Assembly: GCA_020310875.1 (NCBI GenBank)
Contig: CM035444.1
Span: 21,262,272 to 21,326,271, forward strand
Direction of reading: 5' to 3'
DNA: 64,000 bases
Origin: Ceratopteris richardii
Taxonomy: Eukaryota; Streptophyta; Polypodiopsida; Polypodiales; Pteridaceae
The notes under the pieces were generated by a model that worked only from the letters and a program-made list of their open reading frames with translations, searched no databases and was not told the origin of the DNA. How positions within the stretch are numbered: position 1 is the stretch's first letter; the number at the start of each line of letters is the position of its first letter. The translations under genes were made by a program, and so were the position numbers. Below, piece by piece: positions 12,051 to 22,999 of the stretch.

Positions 12051-13250
12051 TTAGAAGAGATGATCGGACCTTAGTGAATAGTGATAAAAAATGGAATGCC
12101 ACTTGTGGATGGAAAGGTCACCAAGTGAAATGGATACAAAAGATATTGCAAGGATTGATGAAGCCTTGGTACAATACGAATATATGTTTTGGCATCTCAA
12201 AATAATTATGGAGAAATATCACAAAATATTTCAGAGTTTTTTTTTAGGACTTCGCAAAATTTGCACACAAAAAAGTGAGAACACAACATATCAAAAAATC
12301 ATGCTAATTGATACTACAAGGGCTAGATGCATGTATAGATTTGAAATATGATGAAACTATAGGAATCCCTTATAAATCTTTGAGTTGTGACTCCTTCCTC
12401 TTATGTGATTTAGAACATCGTAATAGAATATAATGGAAAGGTAAGGGTAGGTGCATGAACTAGGGGTGGATCATCTGAAGCATGAAGGAAGGACATCATA
12501 AATGATGTAATAAAATGAGAAAAATAAATAGAAATAGAAAAAAATAATTTATTTATAGAGAGAGAGTGAGAAAAACCATGGTATGGTGCTAGATATCAAA
12601 CTTTCAACTAATAGGTACAAAACATATTGCATTTGCATTGTACTAAAAACATAGCATATGAGATAGTAATCTAAGTGATCAATTCAAAACATATAAGCTA
12701 TATGATATGTAGATCCATTCAATCACCATCTCCAATCATGTTGCTTTTTTATGAGTATTGTAGGTACTCCATCAAAGATCCATTTCCAAGTTCCATTCCA
12801 CCTATCTACACATCACAAGGGAGCACAACCATTTAAAGAGTGATTTGGAAGCAATTATTCAACCTTAGAAAGTCCCAAAGGCTTCTTGAGAAACAACAAG
12901 AAGAGCAAAGTCATTATGTCAACTATGCACTCATGCATCAACTTCAAGGAATTCCTAAATCCTAGAAAAGAAACCACAACCACAAAATAAATCTCGAGCC
13001 CAAATAGCACTCAACGATTTCCATGTAGGATGGTGCTCGATGGGCAATGGTGGCTGTTACCCCCTCCCTACTCATCAACAACATTGGTGCTTGGTCTTTG
13101 TTGGTTCTTTTGGGAAATAGAGGGTGTTGTTCCCTCCCTGGTGGTTAACAATTTTGGTTTTGTGCTTGGGAACAAGGACACTGGGTCTTCCCTCCATTTG
13201 TTTGGAGTTAGACCTCTAATTAATTCTCTTCCATGATAGGACATCATTAA
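12050..13250. other. Unassigned AT-rich interval
   Basis: I see no convincing gene. Short frames at 12,091-12,351 and 13,030-13,236 show no family motif. The second may be decayed upstream sequence of the LINE that follows. Confidence 0.35.
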
Positions 13251-14480
13251 GGAGAATGAGGAGCTTCCTCATTTTTAGTAACTTTTTGGTCCCAAGCCTT
13301 GTGTCAAAGTTTTCAAGTAGTGGTTTCATAATGCATGGCTTCTACATTGTCGTGTCATTAGAAAATGCCAGCTTCTATTAGGAAATCATGTTTTATTGGT
13401 GTTTGAAACCCATGAAATGTCTTTCCAAGATCTTCAAGTTGGTAGTTGGTAGATGTGGAGCTATACATTGTGCCTATTTAAATGGTTCCAGATCTTGTCC
13501 CCAATAAGTCAAAAACCCCATTTTATCTTCTCTAGGAAGAGCTCCAAAACATTCCCTATTTCCTTTATAGATTTATCATGGAAGTTGTGGCCCAAATTGG
13601 GCAGCCCCTTGGCCTCTAGAGAAGATGTGGGGCTCATCTATGGAGGTTCCTCTTATACATTTTTGATGCAAAGTGGCATCCTCGAATATGTGTTGAAGCC
13701 AATCTCAATAAAAGAGATTTTGTCAAAAATGAGTATTGACATTGATAAAGAGGAACCATTGGAGAAGGACATGATTTTCAAAAATTTTCAGAATGCATTG
13801 TTCCACTATGGCACGAAGGGTTAGAGAGTCAAAGATATCCCATGGAAAAGAAGGCTTCAAGCAATGATATTTTGCTAGTGGTGGTTACCAAAGAACTCAC
13901 AACGGCTTAGAAAAAGAGTGATCTTCACAATCTCTTGCTAGAAATAAAAAAGGTAAAAGAAACACAATTCTCTAAGACAAACTCTAATGAATATGGAAGT
14001 GAGATGAAGAAGAAGATCAAAGGGTTTTTTGGAGACATACCATTCCCACTCTATTGAAAACCTAGAAAAAATAACTTCAATATTCTTGAAAAAGAAATCA
14101 ATCTTTTCAATCATCTTGAAGGATTAAATGAAATTGGTGCTTCCAGTGATGAGAAAAACCTAGAGGATTACTCCATTAGAAACTAGGAAAATCTAGAAGA
14201 GTATGATACTAGAAAGGTGGATGATTAAATCACTAATAAAGAAGACAACCCTAATAGCAAAATCTTGATCTTTGGATCCACGCTTTGAGAGAAGGCTCCA
14301 TAATACCCTTCAAAGGAGGCTTTCTCGAAAGGAAAATTCCTGATTGAGATCCTTTGGAAGAGCCCCATTAGGGGAAGAATTGCTTTTCAAGGCCGTTTAC
14401 TTGAAAGAAAAACTATGATGAGAGAAACAACAAAGTTAGGGTCAAGAATTGGATCAAGAAAGTCATGATCTACATAAATT
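13250..14480 (+). pseudogene. LINE (L1-type) ORF1 remnant, DUF4283-like
   Basis: Fragments on the plus strand resemble the N-terminal domain of plant L1 ORF1 (DUF4283): a block around 13,380-13,450 (GNHVLLVFETHEMSFQDL) and one at 13,560-13,640 (SFIDLSWKLWPKLGSPLA). The longest open stretch is 13,453-13,824. ORF1 of plant L1 elements binds the element's RNA. Several stops and frame changes split it. From 13,850 to 14,480 the sequence is lysine- and glutamate-rich without a firm motif, as expected for an ORF1 tail. The endonuclease follows on the same strand, so one LINE copy is likely. Confidence 0.5.
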
Positions 14481-15415
14481 ATTGTGGTTTCTTTCGACAT
14501 CTATGGACTCTCAAATCCCATGAGGGCAACCATTAGTGGCAAATTACTCTAAGATAGGAACATCAACCTAGACTTTATCTTCAATAGATCAAAATTGATG
14601 GTCATGACCTTCACAAGAGGCTTCAAATTATATCCTCCTCCCACGTGTGCCCTACCTCTCATCTGGGGGGATGCAATAGTGTGGCAATTGGTTTTAAGAC
14701 ATTTTGACATCCTCACTCAGTGGGAACCTTAATGGATCAACACGATTGTTGGATTTTTCCTTTCTTTGGAGGCACGCATCAGTTCACTATTGTCTCTATT
14801 TATGCACCAAATGAAGACTTAGAGAGTATTGCTACTTTGAAATTGTTGTACTCATTACCCTTGGAAATCATCATTTGTGGGGCTTCAACATGGAAAAGGT
14901 GATGTCTGATAGATAGGAGTAGAGATTTTGTGTTATGGGTGAACTTGAGAAAGAATTCAAGGATCTCCTCAAGCTCCAACTTGATCTTGTGGATTTCAAG
15001 GAGGATTGTGGCTTTCTTGGTTGAACCTCGAGCTGGGTGTGGACTAAGGGGAAGCTAGGCTTGAGAGGGGCTATATTTTGAAGAATATCATAAAAACATT
15101 GGGCTCCCCACCTCTTTCCAAATGCTTTGACTTAGTTGTTTGTGATCACTTCCCTATGGTTCTTCATTTTGATCCTTTCTTAAAGCATACAAAAGCCCCT
15201 TGGTTTCATGCCAACCCTAGAACCTTCTCCATGCCCTTAGTCCAACATGAGATCAACATTTTCTCAAACCTAGCCTTCAGCTCTCACTCCATGTCGGCAA
15301 AGTGCTTTAAGGAGAGTGTTAGATGGAGTAAATCTATTTTATATTTTACCCAAAATATGGCCCTCAAAGACATGGTTAGAGGGTGCTTCAAGTTTGCGTA
15401 GAGATGAAACTATTT
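14480..15415 (+). pseudogene. LINE (L1-type) ORF2 endonuclease remnant
   Basis: The block around 14,770-14,900 (FTIVSIYAPNEDLESIATL, then LEIIICGASTW) matches the middle of an APE-type L1 endonuclease, where the usual motif is an aspartate-containing GDFN; here ICGASTW occupies that place, so a key residue is changed. A later frame at 15,078-15,401 (CFDLVVCDHFPMVLHFDPF) fits the endonuclease end, with the catalytic S-D-H-type motif read here as C-D-H. Stops occur between the pieces. No RT follows; homology ends about 15,415, where a minus-strand copia fragment begins. Dead copy. Confidence 0.6.
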
Positions 15416-15419
15416 GAGG

Positions 15420-16690
15420 TTTCTGTGGGTGATGAAAACTAGCAAACTTTAGATGATCAAAGTGTGCATTGCAAAGTTTTGCGTCTAAAAGAGCCTGAAA
15501 ATCTTGAAATGCACATGCTATCATTACTAGATTATGTATAATGTATGAGATTAAACAACCCATGACATAAAATTCTAGAAGCAATGATAACATCATTATT
15601 CACGAGATCATGAACTACACATCTATCATCAACAAAGTTAACAACCAAGCCAATCTTGTCTAGCACTTAAAATGATAATAGATTTTTCTTTATCCTTGGT
15701 ACATATAAGTCATTAGACAATGTAAAAGAACTACCACCAACAACACTATGAATGATATTTCCAAATTCCATGATAGAATAACAAGATTTGTTAGCACATG
15801 TGACAATATTCTTTGTAAAAGGAGGCTCAAGTGAAGTGAAGAAACTACATGACCAAGGAATATGTTTGGTTGCACCACTATCAAATTACCAAACATCCAA
15901 GTATATTACATACATACACTAATCATGAGAAGATGCGTAATAAATTGAGTAAGTACTAAATACTCATTCTTCATTTTGAACAAGATTAGCATAATCCAAT
16001 GTGATTAGGGTAGAAGCTCCCTCGAAGATATGGAAAGAAAAATGTTCGGCCAACTTAGATAAACCTCCAAAAGAGTGGTCAATTGAAAAATCCCTAAGCT
16101 CTTTAGGCATAAGACCTTGTAAATGTAAGAAGCCCCCTCCCTCTAGACACCATAGGGTGCTTTTTTTAGAACAACAAGATTCAAAGCAAATGGCCCCCAC
16201 AACAAGGGGGGTGAAAAGGTTATTAACATTCTTTATAAATCTTTCTAATTATTTTGTAATTATTAATAGCTCTTGCCAACTCTAAAATCAAGATTTCCTA
16301 TTGTCTCTCCTACTTTCAAGCCTTCTTCATGTCATCAATGTCCTACCCTTGCTTTTTGGGATACGGAAGGGCCCATGGGCACTATGCTCCTTTTCTATTA
16401 GTTCATGCAAGGGAGACTAGGTCTAGAAAAAAGGTTAGGAGAATCTGCTTTAGGTGTAGAGGCATGTGCAACAACCATTACAACCTCTTTCCTCTTTGCC
16501 TCTTTTGTAGCTGGTGTAGGGAAATTCTTCATAACAGAATCATTTTCCTTACAATACCTGCAAAATGTTTTCGAGTTCTATGTTTTCATGTCATCTTTGT
16601 TTTCTTCTTTGACTATACAACATTAGTAGATTTCTCATTACTAGTAGGTGAGCTCCATTTAACTTTGCCCATTTAACTAGTGAAGAAAGG
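15420..16690 (-). mobile_element. Ty1/copia remnant (gag to pre-integrase), minus strand
   Basis: Fossil. Read on the minus strand, the order is gag C-terminal part (about 16,690-15,970), a protease-like region (about 15,900-15,610) and the pre-integrase block (about 15,520-15,345, with CNAHFDHLKFASFH and a HVFEGHILGK signature). It is broken several times and has no visible LTRs. It faces the plus-strand copia integrase starting near 16,720; I read them as two separate elements meeting here. Confidence 0.6.
16341..16437 (+). repeat. L1-type 3'-tail-like copy
   Basis: Shares with 40,460-40,598 the words cccatgggcactatgctcc, attagttcatgcaagggaga and ctaggtct. It lies inside the minus-strand copia remnant in opposite orientation, so it is probably an independent short insertion. 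The poly-A is weak (tctagaaaaaagg). Confidence 0.5.
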
Positions 16691-16719
16691 TTGATCTACA
16701 ACATGCATAATTGACATAT

Positions 16720-17006
16720 CCTCCATTTTTGGGTCAAGGTACTTTGTGTCATTCATAGATGATGGTAGTAGATGACCATTCATTATTTTATAAAGCATAG
16801 AGATGAATTGTTCTCATGTTTTAAGAACTACCTAGATCTTCTGGAAAATCAAACAAGTAAAACCCTAAAGAGATAAGGTCTGATGGAGGTGGAGAATACT
16901 TCTCCCATGAATTTGTTTTCTAATTACAACATAGGGGAATCAAGAGAAAGATAACCACTAGATACACATAAGAGAAGAATGGAATAGTAGAAAGGATAAA
17001 TAAGAC
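16720..17006 (+). mobile_element. Ty1/copia integrase region, left part (host of insertion)
   Basis: A plus-strand block with SFIDDGS-type and GIKRKITTRYT motifs matches the copia integrase core. It stops at 17,006, exactly where the Tat-like LTR begins, and copia integrase homology resumes after the second target-duplication copy at 26,056. The copia element is therefore older than the gypsy insertion. It is broken. Its gag and protease side is not visible to the left. Confidence 0.7.
17002..17006. repeat. Target-site duplication AAGAC (left)
   Basis: AAGAC precedes the 5' LTR and recurs at 26,051-26,055 after the 3' LTR, as expected for a 5-bp duplication made by an LTR-element integrase. 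Confidence 0.85.
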
Positions 17007-17607
17007 TGTTGACAATAGGGAAATCTGGAGGATAAATGGTTAATTTGAATTATGAAAGATTGTTAAATTTAGACATTACTTATTTGGATGTCTATTTTTG
17101 GTGCATCGGATTTTTAAGAGACGGTTACATTGGAGTTCGCATGGATGTCATAAGAGGGGGAAGACATTACATTTGATGGGGGGCGTATGAAGAAATCAAG
17201 AAGAGGTCGAAGGAAGTAGGAAGCAGGACTGCAAGAGGAAAAGCTCTTCATAAAATCAAAAGCACCAAGATGTGTGTTCTAGAAAGAATGGAACTCTGAA
17301 GTAGATTTCTTGTATTATACATTCTCTGTAATCTGAAGTCTTTTCTGGCAAATGTTACTTACATGACTGTGTTTGATGCATAAAGAATGTTGACAGGAGT
17401 CAATACTCAGATAAGAGTAGACTTTTGTGTGAATCTCCATTCATTCCTTAGAGTGTTTTGATGAAGATAAGGATTTTCAAACGCAATATAAGTAATACTA
17501 GAACGAAAGCCTACAGTAAGAAGATTCTCTGTTTGATGAAGACCAGTGTGTGTAAACTGATTAATTTGAAGATTTATTTGTGATGTGTTGAATTTCAAAC
17601 CCCAACA
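17007..17607 (+). repeat. 5' LTR of the Tat-like element
   Basis: Begins TGTTGA and ends CCCCAACA. It aligns end to end with 25,440-26,050 at about 95% identity by hand count, apart from one gap of about 9 bp. Confidence 0.9.
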
Positions 17608-17611
17608 CATT

Positions 17612-17627
17612 TGGCGATCCTACTGGG
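17612..17627 (+). promoter_or_regulatory. Primer-binding-site-like sequence
   Basis: TGGCGATCCTACTGGG starts four bases after the 5' LTR, beginning with the TGG that pairs with a tRNA CCA end. I could not assign the tRNA. Confidence 0.55.
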
Positions 17628-17946
17628 CTGCTAAAGAAGCAAGAAATGCATGAAGGAAAGAAGGAAACGATTTGGTAAAGTGTATTTTACAAGAGCGCAG
17701 GCAAGAGTAGCGAACATGGAGTCATCCTCAAAATTTTACGATTGGTACGAAGCCGAGGAGGAAGCAAATTTGGAAACTGAAGAGGAACAAGGAGAAACAG
17801 GTGCAGTAGAGGTAAGGTTAGTGGGCAGTATACTTGGAGTGCTAATCCTAACAGAAGCAACTGTAGGAGTAAGAAGACGACTCTAGTTTGACCCACTTGC
17901 AGGGGGGACCGGTCAAAGAACTAGGCGTACACCTCAACCACAGCCA

Positions 17947-18800
17947 ATGGCGCAACCACCTCCCAATCCCAAAGTTAAAGCGGCTCATTTCAGAGGAAGC
18001 TCTAAAGAATATGTTGATTGCCATGTGGCTCAATTCGAGATAAAATGGACAACTAATGGATACCCAGCTATCTATGGGGATGACATTAAGCTCCAGCAAT
18101 TTTCTACCACGTTGGAAGGACGAGCCATGAGCTGGTTCAGTCAATATGGTATTGCTCATTTCGCTACATATGATGCATTAAAAATAGCATTTTTGAAACG
18201 ATTTAGAAAAGAGAAGACTCCTTCCGATGTGTTACGGAAGTTGAGAGCTATCAGACAAAAAACCATGTTAGTGGAAGATTATGCTCAGAAGTTCAGGACT
18301 TTAATGGAACGATGAAAGACCTACTAACGAGATGTTGGCAAGATATTTTCTAAAAGGATTATGAAGCACAATTAGACATACGGTTGCAAGTGTGGATATT
18401 GCAAATGGTTTTGATGTATTAGTGTTAGCGGCTGCACGCGTGGAAAGAAGATTTGGACGAGCAAAAAAGAGACGTTCGGATTCTAATTTAGAGGCTGACT
18501 CTGATTCAGAATTGGAGTCATACAAAAGTTCAAAGGATTCTGACTCGGATACCCAAGATGAAGAAGTAGTAGGGAGTAGCCATCGCAAGCATAAGGCTAA
18601 GCAAAGTAAAGAGGAAGCATGGATTAGTAAGTTAAAAAGACATGGATATTCCATTGTAGCCCCAAAGGAAAGGAGATTTTGTGATATTTGTGATAAAGAT
18701 GGACATACAACGAACCAATGTTGGTACAACCCCAAGAATAGAGGGCAAAGTTCATTGCAAGATAATAGAAATAATACTGACATAGCAGCCAATTAGGCTA
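17947..18800 (+). mobile_element. Gag region of the Tat-like element
   Basis: 17,947-18,315 matches a Retrotrans_gag domain (capsid-type; AMSWFSQYG, LKRFRKEKTPSDVLRKL). 18,392-18,796 holds an acidic serine-rich stretch and then a CCHC knuckle (CDICDKDGHTTNQCW). A second knuckle-like motif follows at about 18,900. Gag packages the element RNA. The region is broken. Confidence 0.75.
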
Positions 18801-19559
18801 TGCCGGTGCAAGCGAGAGGAAATTTTCAGAGGCAACAGCAAGCAAGACCCTTATGGGGAGATCAGGGAAATCAGCAAGGACAGACGACCACAAAGAGTGA
18901 TGCCTTGTGGGTATTGTGCGGCGCCTGATCATTGGATTGGACCTAATTGTCCATTATGGGTAAGACATCGAGAAGAAAGGGGTATACTAGTAATTCGATA
19001 TAATCAGCCTAATCAACAGGGACAGTAGGCTGCTCAAGCAAATGCTATAATCATTGAGTTACCAGAACCGTAGTCTGGAAAGGAGGTAGCTCACAGTTCA
19101 TCGGACATGCTAAATGCAAAGTATGACTCTCAGTGGTACTGTGATTGTAAGCAATGTGGGAAGGCAAAAGATGTGGAAGTGTTGGCGGTCACAAGGTCCA
19201 AAAACAAAAGTCCGATTAATTCGCAAGAACAACACAGGTTAGGGACAAAGTGCAAAAATAGGTTCAGCAAGAATAGCACAAACAAGTGAAATTTATAGAA
19301 CTTGCTGATGAGGACCAGGATTCGGGCGTGGTACCGTCAATAACCACTGAAAACAAGAATGTAACCAAGCAAGATGCCGATAAGGATTGGTTTGAGGTAA
19401 TCATTAACTCACCGTCACAATTGTCTTTAGACCAATTATTATTTTTGGTACCAGCGTTTTGGGAGAAATTATTGCAGAAGTTGATTGGTCGGCGTTCTTA
19501 GCCACTACTTAGGTCGGTACCCTCAACATCGGCCAATAATATTGATCCAGCAGATGTAG

Positions 19560-20215
19560 ATTTTATCGTGCCAGTAATTCAGGTACAGTTTGGGCAAAGA
19601 CGATTTGATGAGGTGTTGCTTGATGGGGGCTTAGGGGTGAATATATTACTTGAGCACATTTTTAAAGAAATGGGGAAAGGGGCATTGGCTCCGGCACCAT
19701 TTCAAGTGAAGATGGCAGACCAAACTCGAGTTCAACCTATGGGCATTCTGAAGCAGCAGCATATCATTATTTCTGGAATGTCATTTATGGTAAATTTTGT
19801 GGTCATTAGGATGTCCGAGCCAGCTTATCCATACAAAATGTTGTTAGGAAGACCTTGGTTCAAGGTTGCTAAAGTTAAGCAAGATTGGGATTTGAATGTA
19901 GTAATGATCCGAAAAGGAAAAACGAAGCTGAAAATCCCTATGCGAGGAAGAAGGAATATGTCGGTGCAGGATAAACCAATGATGGCTCAGACTATTAATT
20001 TGGCGGATGAGTTAGAAGATGACAAAGAGGAAAAATTTTTGCAAGCAAATCCAACAATAGTACCGGTATTGGAGGTTGATGTTGAAGCAGTATTGAGTAA
20101 GGATTATCCAATGGTGCAGAAAGTAGAAGGCCAGTTTTGGGTGAGCAGCTTGAAGGAGTACAAATACAAAGGATGTTTGAGAAAAGTATGGAGACTCCAA
20201 TGCAGCAGAAGTTAG
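19560..20215 (+). mobile_element. Protease region of the Tat-like element
   Basis: An open stretch of about 215 codons resembles a gypsy retropepsin domain. It begins VIQVQFGQRRFDEVLLDGG and ends with the LLGRPWF block typical of plant Tat/Athila-type proteases. In the family this enzyme cuts the Gag-Pol polyprotein. Confidence 0.65.
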
Positions 20216-20339
20216 AACAACAGGAAAAAGAAGTAATATGTTTGGCTGAGCGGATATATGACCAAAAGTATGTAGGTTTAGCAAGGGTAAAGGAGGAAGA
20301 GCTTCAGGAAGTCAATTTAGGAACCGAAATTGAACCTAA

Positions 20340-21150
20340 GATGGTGAGAATTAGTAAGACCATTGATGGTCGGTTTATGGAAGATCTTGTTTGTTTGTTG
20401 AAAGAGTATGTAGACATATTTGCATGGGATTATTCTCAGGTTAAGGGCATAGATCCAGATTTACATCAACATCGGATTAATTTGAAGATGGATGCAGTGC
20501 CGGTTGTGCAGCACCGGTATAGGATGAATCCAAATTTTACTAAGAAGGTGAAAGAAGAAATTGATAAACTATTGGCTGTTGGATTTATTAAACCTGTTAA
20601 TCAAGTGACTTGGCTTTCTCCTATAATTGTAGTTCCCAAAAAGAATGGGGAACTCAGAATTTGTGTGGATTATAAAAAGTTAAATGCGACAAAGCAGGAC
20701 ATGAGATGTACAGTTTTTTGGATGGGTTTTCAGGGTACAATCAAATTAGTGTGGCTGAAGAGGATCAGTATAAAACGGCATTTATCACAGAATTTGGTGC
20801 TTATGTGTTCACGGTTATGAGTTTTGGGTTGAAGATGGACCACCATCATTTAATTATGTGGCACATAAAGTGTTCGAACCTTACCTACAAGAGTTTATGT
20901 AGGTGTTTGTGGATGATTTTTTGGTTTTTGGTAAGATGGTTCAGCATTTGCAGCGTCTGAAATTATGTTTCGACAGATGTCAACAGTTTAGGATGGTGTT
21001 AAATCCATTCAAAAGTGTAATTGTAGTTAGAAGTGGTATTTTATTGGGACATGTCATTTCTGAACAAGGCATGGCCATCGATGTTAAGAAGATTGAAGCG
21101 GTTAGGACGCAAAGGCACCTACAAATGTGAAGGAAGTAATGTGGTTCGTG
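20340..21150 (+). mobile_element. Reverse transcriptase region of the Tat-like element
   Basis: Motifs in order: the YVDIFAWDYSQV block before RT, SPIIVVPKKNGELRICVDY, a FLDGFSGYNQI-type block and FVDDFLVF, which sits at the catalytic YVDD position. This order is that of Ty3/gypsy RT. The region is broken. Confidence 0.8.
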
Positions 21151-21159
21151 GGTCAGATT

Positions 21160-21695
21160 AAGTGGCATTCCAATACTTACGATACTTGGCTAATATTTCT
21201 TTACCGCTTACACATTTGACAAAAAAGGATGTTCCATTTGTATGGGCGGATGCGCAAGAAAAAGCGTTTCAACTCTTGAAGAAGATGGTATCTGCAGCAC
21301 CAATTTCGCAACCACCAGATTGGTCATTGCCCTTCCAAATATTTGTTGATGCATCGGATGTGGCGATTGGAGCAGTTTTGATGCAGCAAAAAGAGAAAGG
21401 ATGGTTTAGACCCGTATATTATGCTAGTAGGGTATTGTGTTCAGCAGAAAGGAATTATCTGGTGACTGAACGGGAAGCGATAGCAATGGTATATTCTCTC
21501 AATAATTTTCGACATTATTTGTTGGGCAATAAGGTGGTTTTTCATGTAGATCACCCAGCTTTGATATATTTGATTAAGAAGCCTTTGTTGACAGGAAGAT
21601 TAGCCAGGTGGATGCTTTTATTGCAAGAGTTTGATTTTGTGATTGTTCATACTCCAAGCAAGGAGCACGCAATGGCTGACTATTTTAGTCGATAA
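21160..21695 (+). mobile_element. RNase H region of the Tat-like element
   Basis: An open stretch with the gypsy RNase H blocks FVDASDVAIGAVLMQ, NYLVTEREAIAMVYSLNNFRHYLLG and VHTPSKEHAMADYFSR. It follows RT directly, as in all Ty3/gypsy elements. Confidence 0.85.
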
Positions 21696-21743
21696 TCAGG
21701 GGAGGCACCTTCGGGTGTCAATGATGAATTCCCTAATGCGGAA

Positions 21744-22960
21744 TTGTTTAATGCACAGGTTGCTGAACCAGATTCATGGTATGATCAATTATTGGTATTT
21801 TTAACGGATGGGTCATTGCCACAACATTTTTCACCTGATCAGAGAAGGAAATTTGCACTGAGAAGGAGGCCCTACTTGATCATAGCCAGTGCATTATATA
21901 AAGAAGGGGTGTATCAGGTTATTAGGAGGTGTGTACCAGAATTTGAGCAACTAGCAGTGTTACAAGAGGCACATTCAGGTCCAGCAGGAGGTCATTTGTC
22001 GGGGGATATTACAGGAAAGAAAGTATTATAAGCAGGGTTATGGTGGCCTACTATGTTAAAGGATGTGCATGAGCATGCAAAACGATGTGTGATTTGTCAG
22101 AAGATAGGCCAACCTAGCAATACAGATAGGATGTTTGATCATCTAGATATATTTTGGTAGCTACGGATTATTGTACAAAGTGGGTGGAAGCATTGGCATT
22201 GAAAGATAATAAGGCAAGCGTGGTAAAATTTCTTTATCATAATATTATGACCAGATTTGGCTGTCCTATTGAGTTAGTGAGTGATAGAGGTGCGCATTTC
22301 CTTAATGAAGTAATTTCAGAATTAACATGAACCCATTTGATTATGCATAAAAAGTCTACCGCATATCATCCACAGGCGAATGGTCAGGCTGAAAGTACAA
22401 ATAAAACATTAATGCAAATTCTTAAGAATCTTGTGCATGACAATCAGAAAAATTGGGATTTATTACTTGACTCAGCTTTGTGGTCATTTAGAACAGCATT
22501 CAAAGTGACAACCGGTATGACTCCATTTCCACTAGTATATGGATTGGAGGCAGTAGTACCCATGGAATTTGTGGTTCCAAGTTTGTGAATCACAGCGGAA
22601 AAGATGTCTCCAGGTTTATCAGTTAAGCATAGAAGCAAATATCTTTTGCAGTTGGAAGAAGATTGTTTGGTAAGTGTGTACATTACTGAGGTAATTCAAA
22701 GAAGAAGACAAGCTTGGGTGAATCAGAATGTGAAGTTTAAGTTATTTAAGGAAGGAGATTGGGTAATGGTGTATAATTCTAAGCTTGGACCACATCCGGG
22801 AAAGCTTACATTGAGATACCAAGGTCAATATCAGATTGTGCAAGATTTAGGGCAAGGAACTTTCTTATTGGCAGATGTATTCGGCACCAAAATTGAGAAA
22901 CCGATCAATGGATTCCCGTTAAAGAAATTTCAAGGGAAGCCACCGCATTTGGATTGGTTG
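21744..22960 (+). mobile_element. Integrase region of the Tat-like element
   Basis: The zinc-binding HHCC part spans about 21,960-22,110. Core motifs run from about 22,140 to 22,590 (HPQANGQAESTNKTL; SFRTAFKVTTGMTPFPLVYG). A GPY/F-like C-terminal block spans about 22,740-22,950 (LTLRYQGQYQIVQDLGQGTF). No chromodomain follows. The region is broken. Confidence 0.8.
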
Positions 22961-22999
22961 TATTCTAATGTAGTGCAAGCAACGATTAATTCTGAAAGA